Below, one piece after another: positions 45,208-53,001 of a DNA stretch of 64,000 nt (positions are counted from its first letter, which is position 1; each line of letters starts with the position of its first letter). The stretch is from Lachnospiraceae bacterium (GTDB taxonomy: Bacteria; Bacillota; Clostridia; Lachnospirales; Lachnospiraceae): NCBI GenBank assembly GCA_017526745.1, contig JAFXQX010000029.1, forward strand, positions 186,001-250,000, written 5' to 3'. The position numbers and the translations under genes are program-made. The notes beneath the pieces were generated by a model. The model was not told where the DNA came from and searched no databases. It saw only the letters and a program-made list of their open reading frames with translations.

Positions 45208-46704
45208 ATGGATCATATTTATGTTGCAATTGATCTGAAGAGTTTCTATGCCTCCGTCGAATGTATCGACAGAGGGTATGATCCTCTTGTTACGAATCTT
45301 GTTGTTGCGGATTCTACCCGCACCGACAAGACTATTTGTCTTGCTGTATCCCCGGGGTTAAAATCATACGGTCTGCCGGGTCGGCCCAGGCTTTTCGAGG
45401 TAGTGCAGGCTGTAAAGCTCATAAATGCATCACGTCTTACAAGACTTGGCAAACGAGATTTTTCCGGCAGATCTATATATACTACGGAACTTGATGCCGA
45501 TCCTTCGCTCGAACTCGATTATGTTGTAGCAGTTCCGCGGATGGCGCTGTATATGAAGTACAGTACCGACATTTACAAGGTATACCTTAAATATGTTGCA
45601 CCTGAGGATATACTTGTATATTCATGCGACGAGGTGTTCATAGATGTTTCTTCATACCTTGCCACATATCATATGAGTGCACATGAACTTGCCATCACAA
45701 TGATAAAGGACGTCCTGAGGACAACCGGTATTACGGCAACATGCGGTATAGGAACGAACATGTTCCTTGCGAAAGTCGCAATGGATATTGTGGCAAAGCA
45801 TATGCCGGCAGATTCCGACGGTGTCAGGATAGCTGAGCTCGATGAGAGGGGTTTTCGCGAGAAGCTCTGGGGCCATAAGCCTATCACCGATTTCTGGCGT
45901 ATAGGGGCAGGAACGGCCAAGCGCCTTAAAGGACTGGGACTGGACACAATGGGCGATGTGGCCCGTTACTCCGAGAAATTTGAAGACATCCTTTATAAGA
46001 CATTCGGAGTCAATGCGGAGCTTATCATCGATCACGCATGGGGATGGGAACCATGCACGATAGAAGATACAAGGGATTACAGGCCCAGAAATAACAGTCT
46101 TTCATCCGGACAGGTTCTGATGCGGCCATATAAATATGACGAGGCTGCAATAATAGTTCGGGAAATGACCGATGTCCTGGTTCTTGATCTTGTCAGAAAA
46201 GGTCTGGTTACGGACCAGATGGTCCTTACCATATCATATGAAAGCGTAAAGGATCTAAGCGATCTTTCAGACTATGACGGGGAGATCGGCCTTGACTGGT
46301 ATGGAAGATATGCCCCGAAACATGCCCACGGGACAGCCAATCTTGGCAGGCAAACTTCATCAACAAAGCTTATAACGGATGCAGTGATGCAGCTGTATGA
46401 AAAGATCGTCGATGACAGGCTGATGGTAAGGCGTATTAATGTCTGTGCCAACAATGTTGTACAGGAATCTGACATGAAAGATGATGACAGATACGAGCAG
46501 CTCGATCTGTTTACCGATTATGAGACAAAAGAGAAGCAGGACCGGATAGAAGAGGAGATGCTTGAAAAGGAAAGGTCTTTGCAGCTTGCCACTTTGACCA
46601 TAAAGAACAAGTACGGCAAGAATGCCATTCTTAAAGGTACCAATTTCCTGGAGGGGGCAACGATGAGAGACAGAAACAGACAGATCGGAGGTCACAAGGC
46701 CTAG
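45208..46704 (+). CDS. Y-family DNA polymerase (UmuC/UvrX-like translesion polymerase)
   Basis: 498 residues, with GGAAGG upstream of the ATG. It copies damaged DNA. Palm-domain catalytic residues: Asp in VAIDLKSFYASVECIDRGYDP in pieces (~7-27) and Asp-Glu in YSCDEVFIDVSSYL (~138-151). The thumb HhH region (AKRLKGLGLDTMGDVARYSE, ~236) and little finger (SLSSGQVLMRPYKYDEAA) follow. It is longer than DinB and has a C-terminal tail with QLDLF (~432-436), a likely beta-clamp-binding motif. The LexA box in its promoter and the YolD-like gene downstream make it the SOS mutasome-type polymerase of this strain. Confidence 0.93.
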   Translation: MDHIYVAIDLKSFYASVECIDRGYDPLVTNLVVADSTRTDKTICLAVSPGLKSYGLPGRPRLFEVVQAVKLINASRLTRLGKRDFSGRSIYTTELDADPSLELDYVVAVPRMALYMKYSTDIYKVYLKYVAPEDILVYSCDEVFIDVSSYLATYHMSAHELAITMIKDVLRTTGITATCGIGTNMFLAKVAMDIVAKHMPADSDGVRIAELDERGFREKLWGHKPITDFWRIGAGTAKRLKGLGLDTMGDVARYSEKFEDILYKTFGVNAELIIDHAWGWEPCTIEDTRDYRPRNNSLSSGQVLMRPYKYDEAAIIVREMTDVLVLDLVRKGLVTDQMVLTISYESVKDLSDLSDYDGEIGLDWYGRYAPKHAHGTANLGRQTSSTKLITDAVMQLYEKIVDDRLMVRRINVCANNVVQESDMKDDDRYEQLDLFTDYETKEKQDRIEEEMLEKERSLQLATLTIKNKYGKNAILKGTNFLEGATMRDRNRQIGGHKA

Positions 46705-47103
46705 ATGAACGACTACAGCGATATAATCGATCACCCTCATCATCAGTCCATGACAAGACCGCATATGTCAATGACCGCAAGAGCTGCGCAGTTTTCTCCA
46801 TTTGCGGCCCTGACGGGATATGACGAGTCGGTTAGGGAGACGGGAAGACTTACATATGAGAAGGCAGTTCTGGACGAATCCGAGATCGAGCGAATCAACA
46901 GATCCCTTCAGACGATAAAGGAAACAAGCTCCGGCTGTATAGCCATCACCTATTTTCTTCCGGATCTCTTCAAAGAAGGCGGTCAGTATACAATATGTTC
47001 GGGAGAGGTAAAAAAGATAGATGAGCAGGAGATGAAGGTGATCATGCAGGATGAGACTGTTATCCCGATCGAAGATATACTGGAAATTGATCTTCTGGAC
47101 TGA
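46705..47103 (+). CDS. YolD-like protein, partner of the Y-family polymerase
   Basis: 132 residues. The N-terminal MTRPHMSMTARAAQFSPFAA, then LTGYDESVRETGRLT, is the YolD-like signature. The C-terminal part is small and beta-rich (YTICSGEVKKIDEQEMKVIM). In Gram-positives YolD-like proteins sit next to UvrX/YqjW-type polymerases and are thought to play a UmuD-like accessory role, though the mechanism is not settled. The start abuts the polymerase stop. Confidence 0.85.
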   Translation: MNDYSDIIDHPHHQSMTRPHMSMTARAAQFSPFAALTGYDESVRETGRLTYEKAVLDESEIERINRSLQTIKETSSGCIAITYFLPDLFKEGGQYTICSGEVKKIDEQEMKVIMQDETVIPIEDILEIDLLD

Positions 47104-47110
47104 CTAAAAA

Positions 47111-47142
47111 CTGGGCAGATCATATCAGGCCTGCCCGTTTTC
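47111..47142. terminator. Bidirectional terminator between the YolD-like gene and recombinase 1
   Basis: GGGCAG (47113-47118) pairs with CTGCCC (47131-47136). On the plus strand GTTTT follows the stem; on the minus strand AGTTTTT does. It lies between two convergent genes and overlaps the recombinase stop. Confidence 0.7.
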
Positions 47143-48222
47143 AGTATTATCCGGCCCGTATATATCCACCTGGGAAGCACGCCTCTTGTGTTCCTCCTCG
47201 ATCGCGGCATAATGCTTTACGGTAGTATTTACATCCGTATGGCCAAGAACATCCGCAACCATATATATATCGCTCGTTTTATTATACAATGCGGTACCGT
47301 ATGTACGTCTTAACTTATGAGGGGACAGTTTTTCCTTTAATCCGGTGTTTTTACCGTACTTCTCAACCATATGCTGTATGCTTCGCACGGTAAGCCTGCG
47401 ATGCTGCAATGAGATGAACAGTGCCGCTTCTTTATCTCCATCATCCTTCGGAAGAAGGGCAGGGCGCTCATTGCTGATATAATCCCTAAGAGTATTCCTT
47501 ATGTTTTCGTTAATATACAGCTGGTCCTCAAATCCGCCTTTTCTGACGATCTTGATCGTATTGTCATCAAAATTGACATCTGACAGATCAAGTCCCGCAC
47601 ACTCCGAAACACGTATCCCGGTATTGAGCAAAAGTGTGATGATCGCAAGATCCCTTTTGGCGGTAGCCTCGGACATTTTCTTCTGCCTAAGACTTACGGA
47701 TGAGACGTTTTCCACAGAATTTACAAGCATTTTGACCTGGTCGCTGTCAAGCCTCCGGATCTCTTTCTTTTCTTTTTCTTTTCGCTTGGAAACGGCCTTT
47801 AATGTCGGATCGGTCGTAATATACTCAAATTTGACCAGAAATTTGAAATAATTCCTGACCGTAGACATCTTCCTGGCTATCGAACGCTGCCTTGCAGGCT
47901 TGATATTTCCATGCTTATCGGGTTTATGACCCTCGGCTATATAATTCTGGAATTCGTTTATATCCATAGGTCCGAGGTTTTTTACGGCCTCAAACGGGAT
48001 ATCCTTAATATCAACGGTTTTGTATATCGGATTGCTTTCCCTGATATACTGATAAAAAAAGTACAGATCCTGGGCATAATTGAAAGCTGTGCTGACCTGA
48101 TAACGCAGGAGACATTCATCAATAAAGCCGTGTGCATGATGCGGAAGCATTTTTTTGTATCTCTCTGTGTCTTTTCTTCGTTTCTGCGTTAATGCGTTGT
48201 AATATGCGGAATTTTCACCCAT
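47125..48222 (-). CDS. Tyrosine recombinase (XerC/XerD-like integrase), catalytically complete
   Basis: 365 residues. The N-terminal SAM-like core-binding domain (~1-150) is followed by the catalytic domain with all six expected positions: Arg in NTGIRVSECAGL, the beta-hairpin Lys, HxxR in SPHKLRRTYG, His in LGHTDVNTTVKHYAAI and the Tyr nucleophile at the end of that segment. The phage-integrase core and MRSIQHMVEKYG-type segment match XerC-like proteins. It may be chromosomal Xer or a mobile-element enzyme; no dif site was recognised. Ribosome site CGGAGAAA. A degenerate paralogue lies about 1 kb away. Confidence 0.9.
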   Translation of the reverse strand: MGENSAYYNALTQKRRKDTERYKKMLPHHAHGFIDECLLRYQVSTAFNYAQDLYFFYQYIRESNPIYKTVDIKDIPFEAVKNLGPMDINEFQNYIAEGHKPDKHGNIKPARQRSIARKMSTVRNYFKFLVKFEYITTDPTLKAVSKRKEKEKKEIRRLDSDQVKMLVNSVENVSSVSLRQKKMSEATAKRDLAIITLLLNTGIRVSECAGLDLSDVNFDDNTIKIVRKGGFEDQLYINENIRNTLRDYISNERPALLPKDDGDKEAALFISLQHRRLTVRSIQHMVEKYGKNTGLKEKLSPHKLRRTYGTALYNKTSDIYMVADVLGHTDVNTTVKHYAAIEEEHKRRASQVDIYGPDNTENGQA

Positions 48223-48253
48223 AGATTTCTCCGATGGTCATTAATATCATTTA

Positions 48254-48301
48254 ATAACTTAAGTTATGCAATGTCCAAAGCTAATTGATAACTTGAGTTA
48301 T
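48254..48301. promoter_or_regulatory. Pair of 14-bp palindromes at the recombinase 1 promoter
   Basis: ATAACTTAAGTTAT (48254-48267) and ATAACTTGAGTTAT (48288-48301) are 34 bases apart, start to start. On the minus strand a plausible promoter (TTGGAC at 48278-48273, 16-base spacer, TATTAA at 48256-48251) lies between and across them, so the first covers the -10/spacer and the second sits upstream of the -35. This is the layout of a dimeric repressor's double operator. Confidence 0.6.
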
Positions 48302-48302
48302 T

Positions 48303-49052
48303 TTATGACAGAGGCCCTTTATAACGTGTTTTTCCAGCAGTGTTTTTCCCGTATTCTATGGCTGATACCGGACAGAGATTGATGCATGCCATACAGTGAG
48401 TACATTTGTTTCCCCAGACCGGTTTGCCGTCATTAAAAGAGATATTGTTTAACGGGCAAAGATCCAGGCATTTCCTGCAGGAAATACATTTTTCTGTTGC
48501 TTTAAACTTCCCGGTCTTCATAAAAAGCGGATAAAACAACCTGCAGGCAAGATTAGTCGCCAAATATTCGCCAAAATGGCATTTGTTGGGCAAAAAAGGC
48601 TTATTATCCTTTATCAGGCCGGCGAATCTTTTTATCACAGGTATTGCATCGTTAACTATACTCCGGTTTTCTTCCTCGGATTTCATATCAAAATAAACGA
48701 TATAATTCTGAGGCATATATACCTCGGCCGTTCCCATATATTCAAAACCTTTTTTCAAACAAAGCCTTTTATTCGTTTCGGCAGAGGCACCCATATAAGA
48801 TGCGCTTGTTATGACAAAATATGCACGGATACCTTTGGGAAAATCGCTGCGCATAATAAAATCAACCATAGCTTTTGCCGTGGATGATACATAACACGGT
48901 GCAACGAATACATAAACTTCGTTTGCGATAAAAACCGGTTTTTCTTCTTTAGTTATAAATCCGGAAATACTGACAGCCTTGTCGCCGATGATATCCGCGA
49001 TATTTTGCGCAACAAAACGGCTGTTTCCGGTTCCCGTAAAATATAAGACCAT
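48303..49052 (-). CDS. EFR1-type flavodoxin/ferredoxin fusion protein
   Basis: 249 residues. Flavodoxin-like N-terminus MVLYFTGTGNSRFVAQNIA (FMN phosphate loop TGTGNS, ~6-11), VFVAPCYVSSTAKAMVDFI (~49). The C-terminal ferredoxin domain has two 4Fe-4S motifs: CISCRKCLDLCPLN (~189) and CTHCMACINLCPVSAIEYG (~216). EFR1 proteins probably carry electrons between flavin and iron-sulphur enzymes in anaerobes; the partner is not visible. The ATG is 6 bases after a TGnTATAAT box and has no ribosome site. Confidence 0.9.
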   Translation of the reverse strand: MVLYFTGTGNSRFVAQNIADIIGDKAVSISGFITKEEKPVFIANEVYVFVAPCYVSSTAKAMVDFIMRSDFPKGIRAYFVITSASYMGASAETNKRLCLKKGFEYMGTAEVYMPQNYIVYFDMKSEEENRSIVNDAIPVIKRFAGLIKDNKPFLPNKCHFGEYLATNLACRLFYPLFMKTGKFKATEKCISCRKCLDLCPLNNISFNDGKPVWGNKCTHCMACINLCPVSAIEYGKNTAGKTRYKGPLS

Positions 49053-49257
49053 ATTGTTATTATATCAGTATTTGCCCTTTTTGTATATATTCTGTGACAC
49101 AAAAGAGGAATTTTGTGTAACGATATAAATTTCTATATACAAATGATCACCCTTTAATTGACATTTTTATCGCAACTAATGCTCTTCCTAAAAGGTAAAA
49201 AGGTTGCAATAACCTTGTCAGTGGTCGTGATATAGGTTCATATCGTATAATTTATCC
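49053..49257. promoter_or_regulatory. Divergent control region between EFR1 and recombinase 2
   Basis: Minus-strand TGA TATAAT (TATAAT at 49064-49059) lies 6 bases before the EFR1 start. Plus-strand TATAAT (49246-49251) lies 6 bases before the recombinase 2 start. Between them are two inverted repeats: ACACAAAA / TTTTGTGT (49097-49118, 6-base loop) and AAGGTT / AACCTT (49200-49216, loop GCAAT). No Shine-Dalgarno sequence serves either gene. Confidence 0.6.
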
Positions 49258-50283
49258 ATGGATAAATTACAAGCAGATAAAAGAAGAATTGAACGGGTAA
49301 AGTATCAGATGCAGAATTGTATGCCTGAGTTTGCCAGAAGATTCTTTAGGGATAATATAGGTGTTATGGCTGCCGGCAGTATGGAAGGATACGCCAACGA
49401 TCTGGTCGCATTCTTTGGTTATCTGGACTCTATAGGTAAAGATTCCATGTCTATGACTCTGTTTGATCTGAATCATATCAGTTCTTCTCTTATTGAAGAT
49501 TTTCTGGATTATAGCAGTACAAGAATAGTTAAAGGAGAGGTGAAGAAACGTTCCGGAGCGGCAATCGCACGACGATATTCCGTACTCTCCTCTTTCTTTG
49601 AATACTATTATAGAAAAGGTCTTATAACTTCCAACCCCGTGACCAAATTATCTCGTCCCGGTGAGAATCGTAAGTATTATGCCGTTAAAAATGCTCCTGG
49701 TATTGATATTACAGCCAGATTATTGGAATTTGTTGCCACAGGCACACTTCCCGGAAAACATGCCGCAGCACTGCAATGGCAAACAAGAACCCGCGATACA
49801 GCTATTCTTATGCTTATAATCGGAGCCGGATTAAAACCATCCGAGATCATTGAAATAAACATAGATGATATTGATCTGAAGGAAAACTCCATTCTTGTTC
49901 ATGGAAGAACCATAAGAACTGTCTTTATTTCTGAACCGATCGCTAAGGCTGTGTCGGCATATATGTCAGAAAGATTATCTGTAATCTCATTTAAAGGCAG
50001 TGATCATGCCATGTTTTTAAGCGTTAAAGGAACGCGGTTATCCGTACGATCCTTGCAATACATGGTTCAAAAGTACACTACTGCCCTTCTCGGCAATGAA
50101 GCAGAGAAGATATACACGGCCCATGATTATGTGAAATCTTTTCGTAACAACATATTTGATAATTGTCCCAGCAGAACCGGATATTCAAGAATCACCGGTA
50201 CCACAGAAGACTATGATTTTAGGCTTTATAAAGGATATATTGAGGAATACGAGCGGTATAAAGCACGAGATTTCAAGTCATGA
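49258..50283 (+). CDS. Tyrosine recombinase-like protein with degraded catalytic site
   Basis: 341 residues, same two-domain layout as recombinase 1, and they share segments such as LSVRSLQYMVQKY versus LTVRSIQHMVEKY. Catalytic positions differ: the first Arg is Lys (GAGLKPSE, K193), the HxxR Arg is Val (HDYV, 289-292), and the LGH motif is replaced by ITGTTEDYDF. A tyrosine remains near the C-terminus (RLYKGY). It may bind DNA without recombining it. It starts 6 bases after a perfect TATAAT, with no ribosome site, and ends in its own strong terminator. Confidence 0.82.
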   Translation: MDKLQADKRRIERVKYQMQNCMPEFARRFFRDNIGVMAAGSMEGYANDLVAFFGYLDSIGKDSMSMTLFDLNHISSSLIEDFLDYSSTRIVKGEVKKRSGAAIARRYSVLSSFFEYYYRKGLITSNPVTKLSRPGENRKYYAVKNAPGIDITARLLEFVATGTLPGKHAAALQWQTRTRDTAILMLIIGAGLKPSEIIEINIDDIDLKENSILVHGRTIRTVFISEPIAKAVSAYMSERLSVISFKGSDHAMFLSVKGTRLSVRSLQYMVQKYTTALLGNEAEKIYTAHDYVKSFRNNIFDNCPSRTGYSRITGTTEDYDFRLYKGYIEEYERYKARDFKS

Positions 50284-50339
50284 GAAAATGCCGGACAACT
50301 CCCACGCCCATTAAGTTGTGCAAAATTTTACAAAATAAC

Positions 50340-50382
50340 GCCCTCGCCACCACATTTGATTATATGGTGGCGAGGGCTCTTT
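50340..50382 (+). terminator. Strong terminator after recombinase 2
   Basis: A perfect 13-bp stem, GCCCTCGCCACCA / TGGTGGCGAGGGC, with a 12-base loop, followed by TCTTTTT. Confidence 0.9.
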
Positions 50383-50413
50383 TTATATATTCCCGTTATT
50401 AGCATTTATATGA

Positions 50414-50608
50414 TCACTGCCGTGGTGAACTATCAAAATTTATCTCCTGATTCAGCCCTTCCGGTGGCAACAAAATTGCACCCCCGCCGGTCACCATTTC
50501 AAGTTCATCTGCATTAAGGGCCATTCCCGCTTTTTCTATTAAGCTTTTTGCTTCTTCTTTGCTTTTTGCGTTTTCTACCTGATTTTTAAGATTTCCTATG
50601 AGTTTCAT
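50414..50608 (-). CDS. Small double-glycine peptide, RiPP/bacteriocin precursor-like
   Basis: 64 residues with a near-ideal ribosome site (AGGAGG 8 bases before the ATG). The N-terminal ~42 residues are charged and helical and end in ADELEMVTGG (about residues 33-42), the E-L-x-x-V-x-GG pattern of Nif11-type and class II bacteriocin leaders cut by C39 peptidases. The remaining 22 residues (GAILLPPEGLNQ onward) would be the core peptide: no Cys, two Ser, no Thr, Pro-Pro and Gln/Asn. No modifying enzyme, peptidase-transporter or immunity gene is nearby. It could also be an orphan regulatory peptide. Confidence 0.65.
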   Translation of the reverse strand: MKLIGNLKNQVENAKSKEEAKSLIEKAGMALNADELEMVTGGGAILLPPEGLNQEINFDSSPRQ

Positions 50609-50654
50609 GTCTGTAACCTCCTATTCATCTCTCAGCTCTTTTTAGATTTCTGTA

Positions 50655-50694
50655 ATTATACAATAACGCAAATAGTGTCACAGAACTGTCACAC
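50655..50694 (-). promoter_or_regulatory. Promoter and palindrome for the double-glycine peptide gene
   Basis: TATAAT on the minus strand (50660-50655) lies 46 bases before the ATG. The -35 is poor and is covered by an imperfect palindrome, GTGTCACAGAACTGTCACAC (50675-50694, one mismatch per half). This suggests an activator or repressor site. Confidence 0.5.
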
Positions 50695-50709
50695 TTCATC
50701 CATTTCCAT

Positions 50710-51018
50710 CTAAATGCATTTTTTTACCATTTCTTCGTCATTTATCGCCAGATCCAGCAGCCTGCTGAGCAAACCCGTATATCCCCTGCCGTATTGTTTC
50801 GCCTTTTTAAGCGTAGCAGGGGTAATGCGCAGTGAAACGGTTGGTTTCGTTCTGTTCTCCCGGTTGATCCGCTTGAATTGCATTAACTGTTCCCTTGTCA
50901 TGGCCGGGGCATCCTCATCATATACAGGCTCCTTTTTCTCAGCCATTTCAAGCTCTATAAGCTCTTCTTGCGTAAGCTCCTTGTTTATTTCATCAAAAGA
51001 CATCTTCACCAAGTTCAT
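50710..51018 (-). CDS. brnA: BrnA-type antitoxin (ribbon-helix-helix)
   Basis: 102 residues. The C-terminal part shows the RHH fold with KPTVSLRITPATLKKAKQYG, then YTGLLSRLLDLAINDEE, typical of BrnA. The N-terminal acidic region (LTQEELIELEMAEKKEP) would wrap the toxin. BrnA neutralises BrnT and represses the operon. It overlaps brnT by 26 bases, in the toxin-first order usual for this type II system. Confidence 0.87.
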   Translation of the reverse strand: MNLVKMSFDEINKELTQEELIELEMAEKKEPVYDEDAPAMTREQLMQFKRINRENRTKPTVSLRITPATLKKAKQYGRGYTGLLSRLLDLAINDEEMVKKCI

Positions 51019-51304
51019 ACCTCTCTTTCTCCGGGGCGGAGGCCGGTCTAGCAGAAATCAGCTTGATCACGCCATGGTCTTCAAACGCACATACAACAAA
51101 AATGATCTTTCCTACCCTTCCTATTATATCATAACGCAGTTCCTGAGGATGTTCCTCGTCCTCTCTTATTAGTTTATCCGGATCAAGAAAGACTTTTGCT
51201 GCTGTTTTGAAATGTATCCCGTGTTTAGCAAAGTTGATACGATCTTTTTCTTCATCCCATTCAAAAGAGAATTGATCCAGATCTATGTCAAAACTCTCGT
51301 ACAT
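50993..51304 (-). CDS. brnT: BrnT-type toxin (RelE-fold ribonuclease)
   Basis: 103 residues. Family signatures: FEWDEEKDRINFAKHGIHF (~14-32), the AAKVFLDP segment, ELRYDIIGRVGKIIFVVCAF in part, and LISARPASAPEKERYE near the C-terminus, with the Arg and His residues of the BrnT family. BrnT cuts RNA and stops translation when free of BrnA. The stress trigger here is unknown. An IS30-type element starts about 70-110 bases upstream. Confidence 0.9.
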   Translation of the reverse strand: MYESFDIDLDQFSFEWDEEKDRINFAKHGIHFKTAAKVFLDPDKLIREDEEHPQELRYDIIGRVGKIIFVVCAFEDHGVIKLISARPASAPEKERYELGEDVF

Positions 51305-51342
51305 TAGCTAACTCCTTTGAATCAATTATATTATACTGAAAC

Positions 51343-51370
51343 ACGTATTGCAACACATAACGCAATACGT
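51343..51370. repeat. Inverted repeat between brnT and the IS30 element
   Basis: ACGTATTGC (51343-51351) and GCAATACGT (51362-51370), 9 bp perfect with a 10-base gap, next to a further ACGTATTG copy (51367-51374). It could be the insertion target, part of the element end, or the BrnA operator. Confidence 0.5.
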
Positions 51371-52736
51371 ATTGAATGGTTTGAAGCTGCTCGGAAGTAA
51401 GGAGGTAACGATGCCAAGAAACTTTAAACAATTTACCTTGGATGACAGGGAATCCATTGCCATCGGGATCATGCGCTGCCAGTCGCTTAATAAGATCGCG
51501 GAGCATATCGGAAAGCATGTCGCATCCGTGGCAAAGGAAATCAAAAGACACCGCATCTTTGTGCGCGGAAGCTACTATGCCGGAAACGACTGCAGGTATG
51601 CAAAAGGCTGTAACAAGCGACATGTTTGCGGGGATGAGGTCTGCCCTATGTACTGCTATGCATGCACCAAGGACTGTCATCAATTCTGTGACGAATATGA
51701 ATGTGACAAGTGCTGTAGCTATGAAAGGTCTCCTTATGTGTGCAATCACTGTGAAAACCGCCGTTATTGCGAAGATGACAAGTATTTTTATGACGCTAAG
51801 GTTGCCGACAAGAAAGCAAACGAACTTAAAACAACCTCAAGAACCGGTATTCATCTTACCGCTGAAGAGCTTAAAGCAGTTAACGAGATCATAAGCTACG
51901 GAATAAATAATGGTCAGCCTCTGTCTCATATCTTATCCGCTCATGAGGACGATATCATAATCTCCGAACGTACTGCTTACCGTTATATCGGTATGTCGCT
52001 GCTTGACGTAAGGAACATCGATCTACGCAGGCAGGCCCGTTACAAGAGGCGCAGGAAGAAAAAGGGTGAATCCAGCGTGCTTTCACAGAAGTACAGGCAG
52101 GGGCGCTCCTATCAGGACTTTCAGAAGTATATGGAAGGCAAATCAGATTATATCGTTACGGAGATGGATACTGTTAAGGGTAAACAGGGAGTCGGGAAGG
52201 TTATGCTGACAATGATGCTCCGCCGTAACTCTGTTATGCTTATCTTTATCATGCCGGATTGTAAAGCAGAATCGGTCATCTACTGGTTCGATTATCTTGA
52301 AAATGGTCTTGGAAAAGACTGTTTCAAAAGATTGTTCGGATTATACCTGACTGATAACGGCTCCGAATTCAAAAGGGTTGATGAGCTTGAACAGTCTGCA
52401 TCCGGCGACGGTACGCTACGCACGAGTATGTATTACTGCGATCCGATGCAGTCCGGTCAGAAGGGCCGGCTTGAGAAAAATCATGAGTACATCCGCTATG
52501 TCATACCAAAAGGAACATCTCTCAAACCCTTTACACAGGACGATATGACGGTACTTATGAATCATATCAACAGCACCAGACGGCCGGGGCTCCAGAATAT
52601 GTCGCCTTATGAGATGATCCCGGATGATGATCATGATATGCATCTTCTTATGAAGCTGCTTGGGCTTAAATTCATCGAGCCCGATGATGTAAATCTTACT
52701 AAGAGTCTGCTTAATGTAGACTGATAACCATTCAAT
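51371..52736 (+). mobile_element. IS30-family insertion sequence
   Basis: Candidate terminal inverted repeats ATTGAATGGTT (51371-51381) and AACCATTCAAT (52726-52736), 11 bp perfect, frame the transposase gene closely (40 bases before the ATG, 2 after the stop). No clear 2-3 base target duplication is seen, so the outer limits are tentative. Confidence 0.5.
51411..52724 (+). CDS. IS30-family transposase with Cys-rich insert
   Basis: 437 residues from ATG 51411 (AAGGAGG ribosome site). N-terminal helix-turn-helix (SLNKIAEHIGKHVASVAKEI, ~25-44), then a ~60-residue Cys/His-rich stretch (~60-125, over a dozen Cys), probably a zinc-binding module and larger than in classic IS30. The DDE core has Asp in TEMDTVKG (~253), Asp in LTDNGSEF (~315) and Glu in GRLEKNHEYIRY (~355), followed by PKGTSLKPF. 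Intact, so the element could be active. Confidence 0.9.
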   Translation: MPRNFKQFTLDDRESIAIGIMRCQSLNKIAEHIGKHVASVAKEIKRHRIFVRGSYYAGNDCRYAKGCNKRHVCGDEVCPMYCYACTKDCHQFCDEYECDKCCSYERSPYVCNHCENRRYCEDDKYFYDAKVADKKANELKTTSRTGIHLTAEELKAVNEIISYGINNGQPLSHILSAHEDDIIISERTAYRYIGMSLLDVRNIDLRRQARYKRRRKKKGESSVLSQKYRQGRSYQDFQKYMEGKSDYIVTEMDTVKGKQGVGKVMLTMMLRRNSVMLIFIMPDCKAESVIYWFDYLENGLGKDCFKRLFGLYLTDNGSEFKRVDELEQSASGDGTLRTSMYYCDPMQSGQKGRLEKNHEYIRYVIPKGTSLKPFTQDDMTVLMNHINSTRRPGLQNMSPYEMIPDDDHDMHLLMKLLGLKFIEPDDVNLTKSLLNVD

Positions 52737-53001
52737 TTCTTATCTGAGCAGTTTCATCTGTATCCAAAATCATAAAATCGTGATAGAAATGGGTTGCGAT
52801 AAGTTTGGCAGAAAAATCGTAAGTCGTTTAGTTAAGTTGCGCACTTAATAAAGTCATTTTGTTAAGTTGGCGTATTTACTGGCATTTTTGACATGAAAAA
52901 TGAGCCGATCAGGTGATTTCTCAGGTCATTTCGTAATACAGCGCCTCAGGTGTTGCATTTACTCTGACAATCAAGCATACAAATGATCATCTGCTGTCTA
53001 T
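52737..53001. other. Non-coding gap between IS30 and the aldo/keto reductase gene
   Basis: No gene is seen in these ~265 bases. They contain an inverted repeat TTAAGT / ACTTAA (52832-52848, gap TGCGC), repeated TTAAGTTG-type words, and three TCAGGT copies near 52910-52951. The region may hold remnants of the insertion or an unknown regulatory RNA; nothing firm. Confidence 0.4.

Noticed and set aside
48254..48301. Resemblance of ATAACTTAAGTTAT to the ends of loxP (ATAACTT...AAGTTAT) next to a tyrosine recombinase
   Set aside because: The 14-bp sites lack the 13-bp arms and 8-bp spacer of loxP and occur as two short palindromes across a promoter; an operator explanation is simpler.
50284..50339. 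Possible extra small gene after recombinase 2
   Set aside because: No start codon with a ribosome site and no useful open frame before the terminator.
51300..51749. Minus-strand open frame opposite the IS30 transposase
   Set aside because: It is a shadow of the transposase gene; it has no ribosome site and no recognisable domain.
52832..52951. Short repeats TTAAGTTG and TCAGGT as a possible repeat array or small RNA
   Set aside because: Copies are short, irregularly spaced and without a promoter or terminator; chance cannot be excluded.
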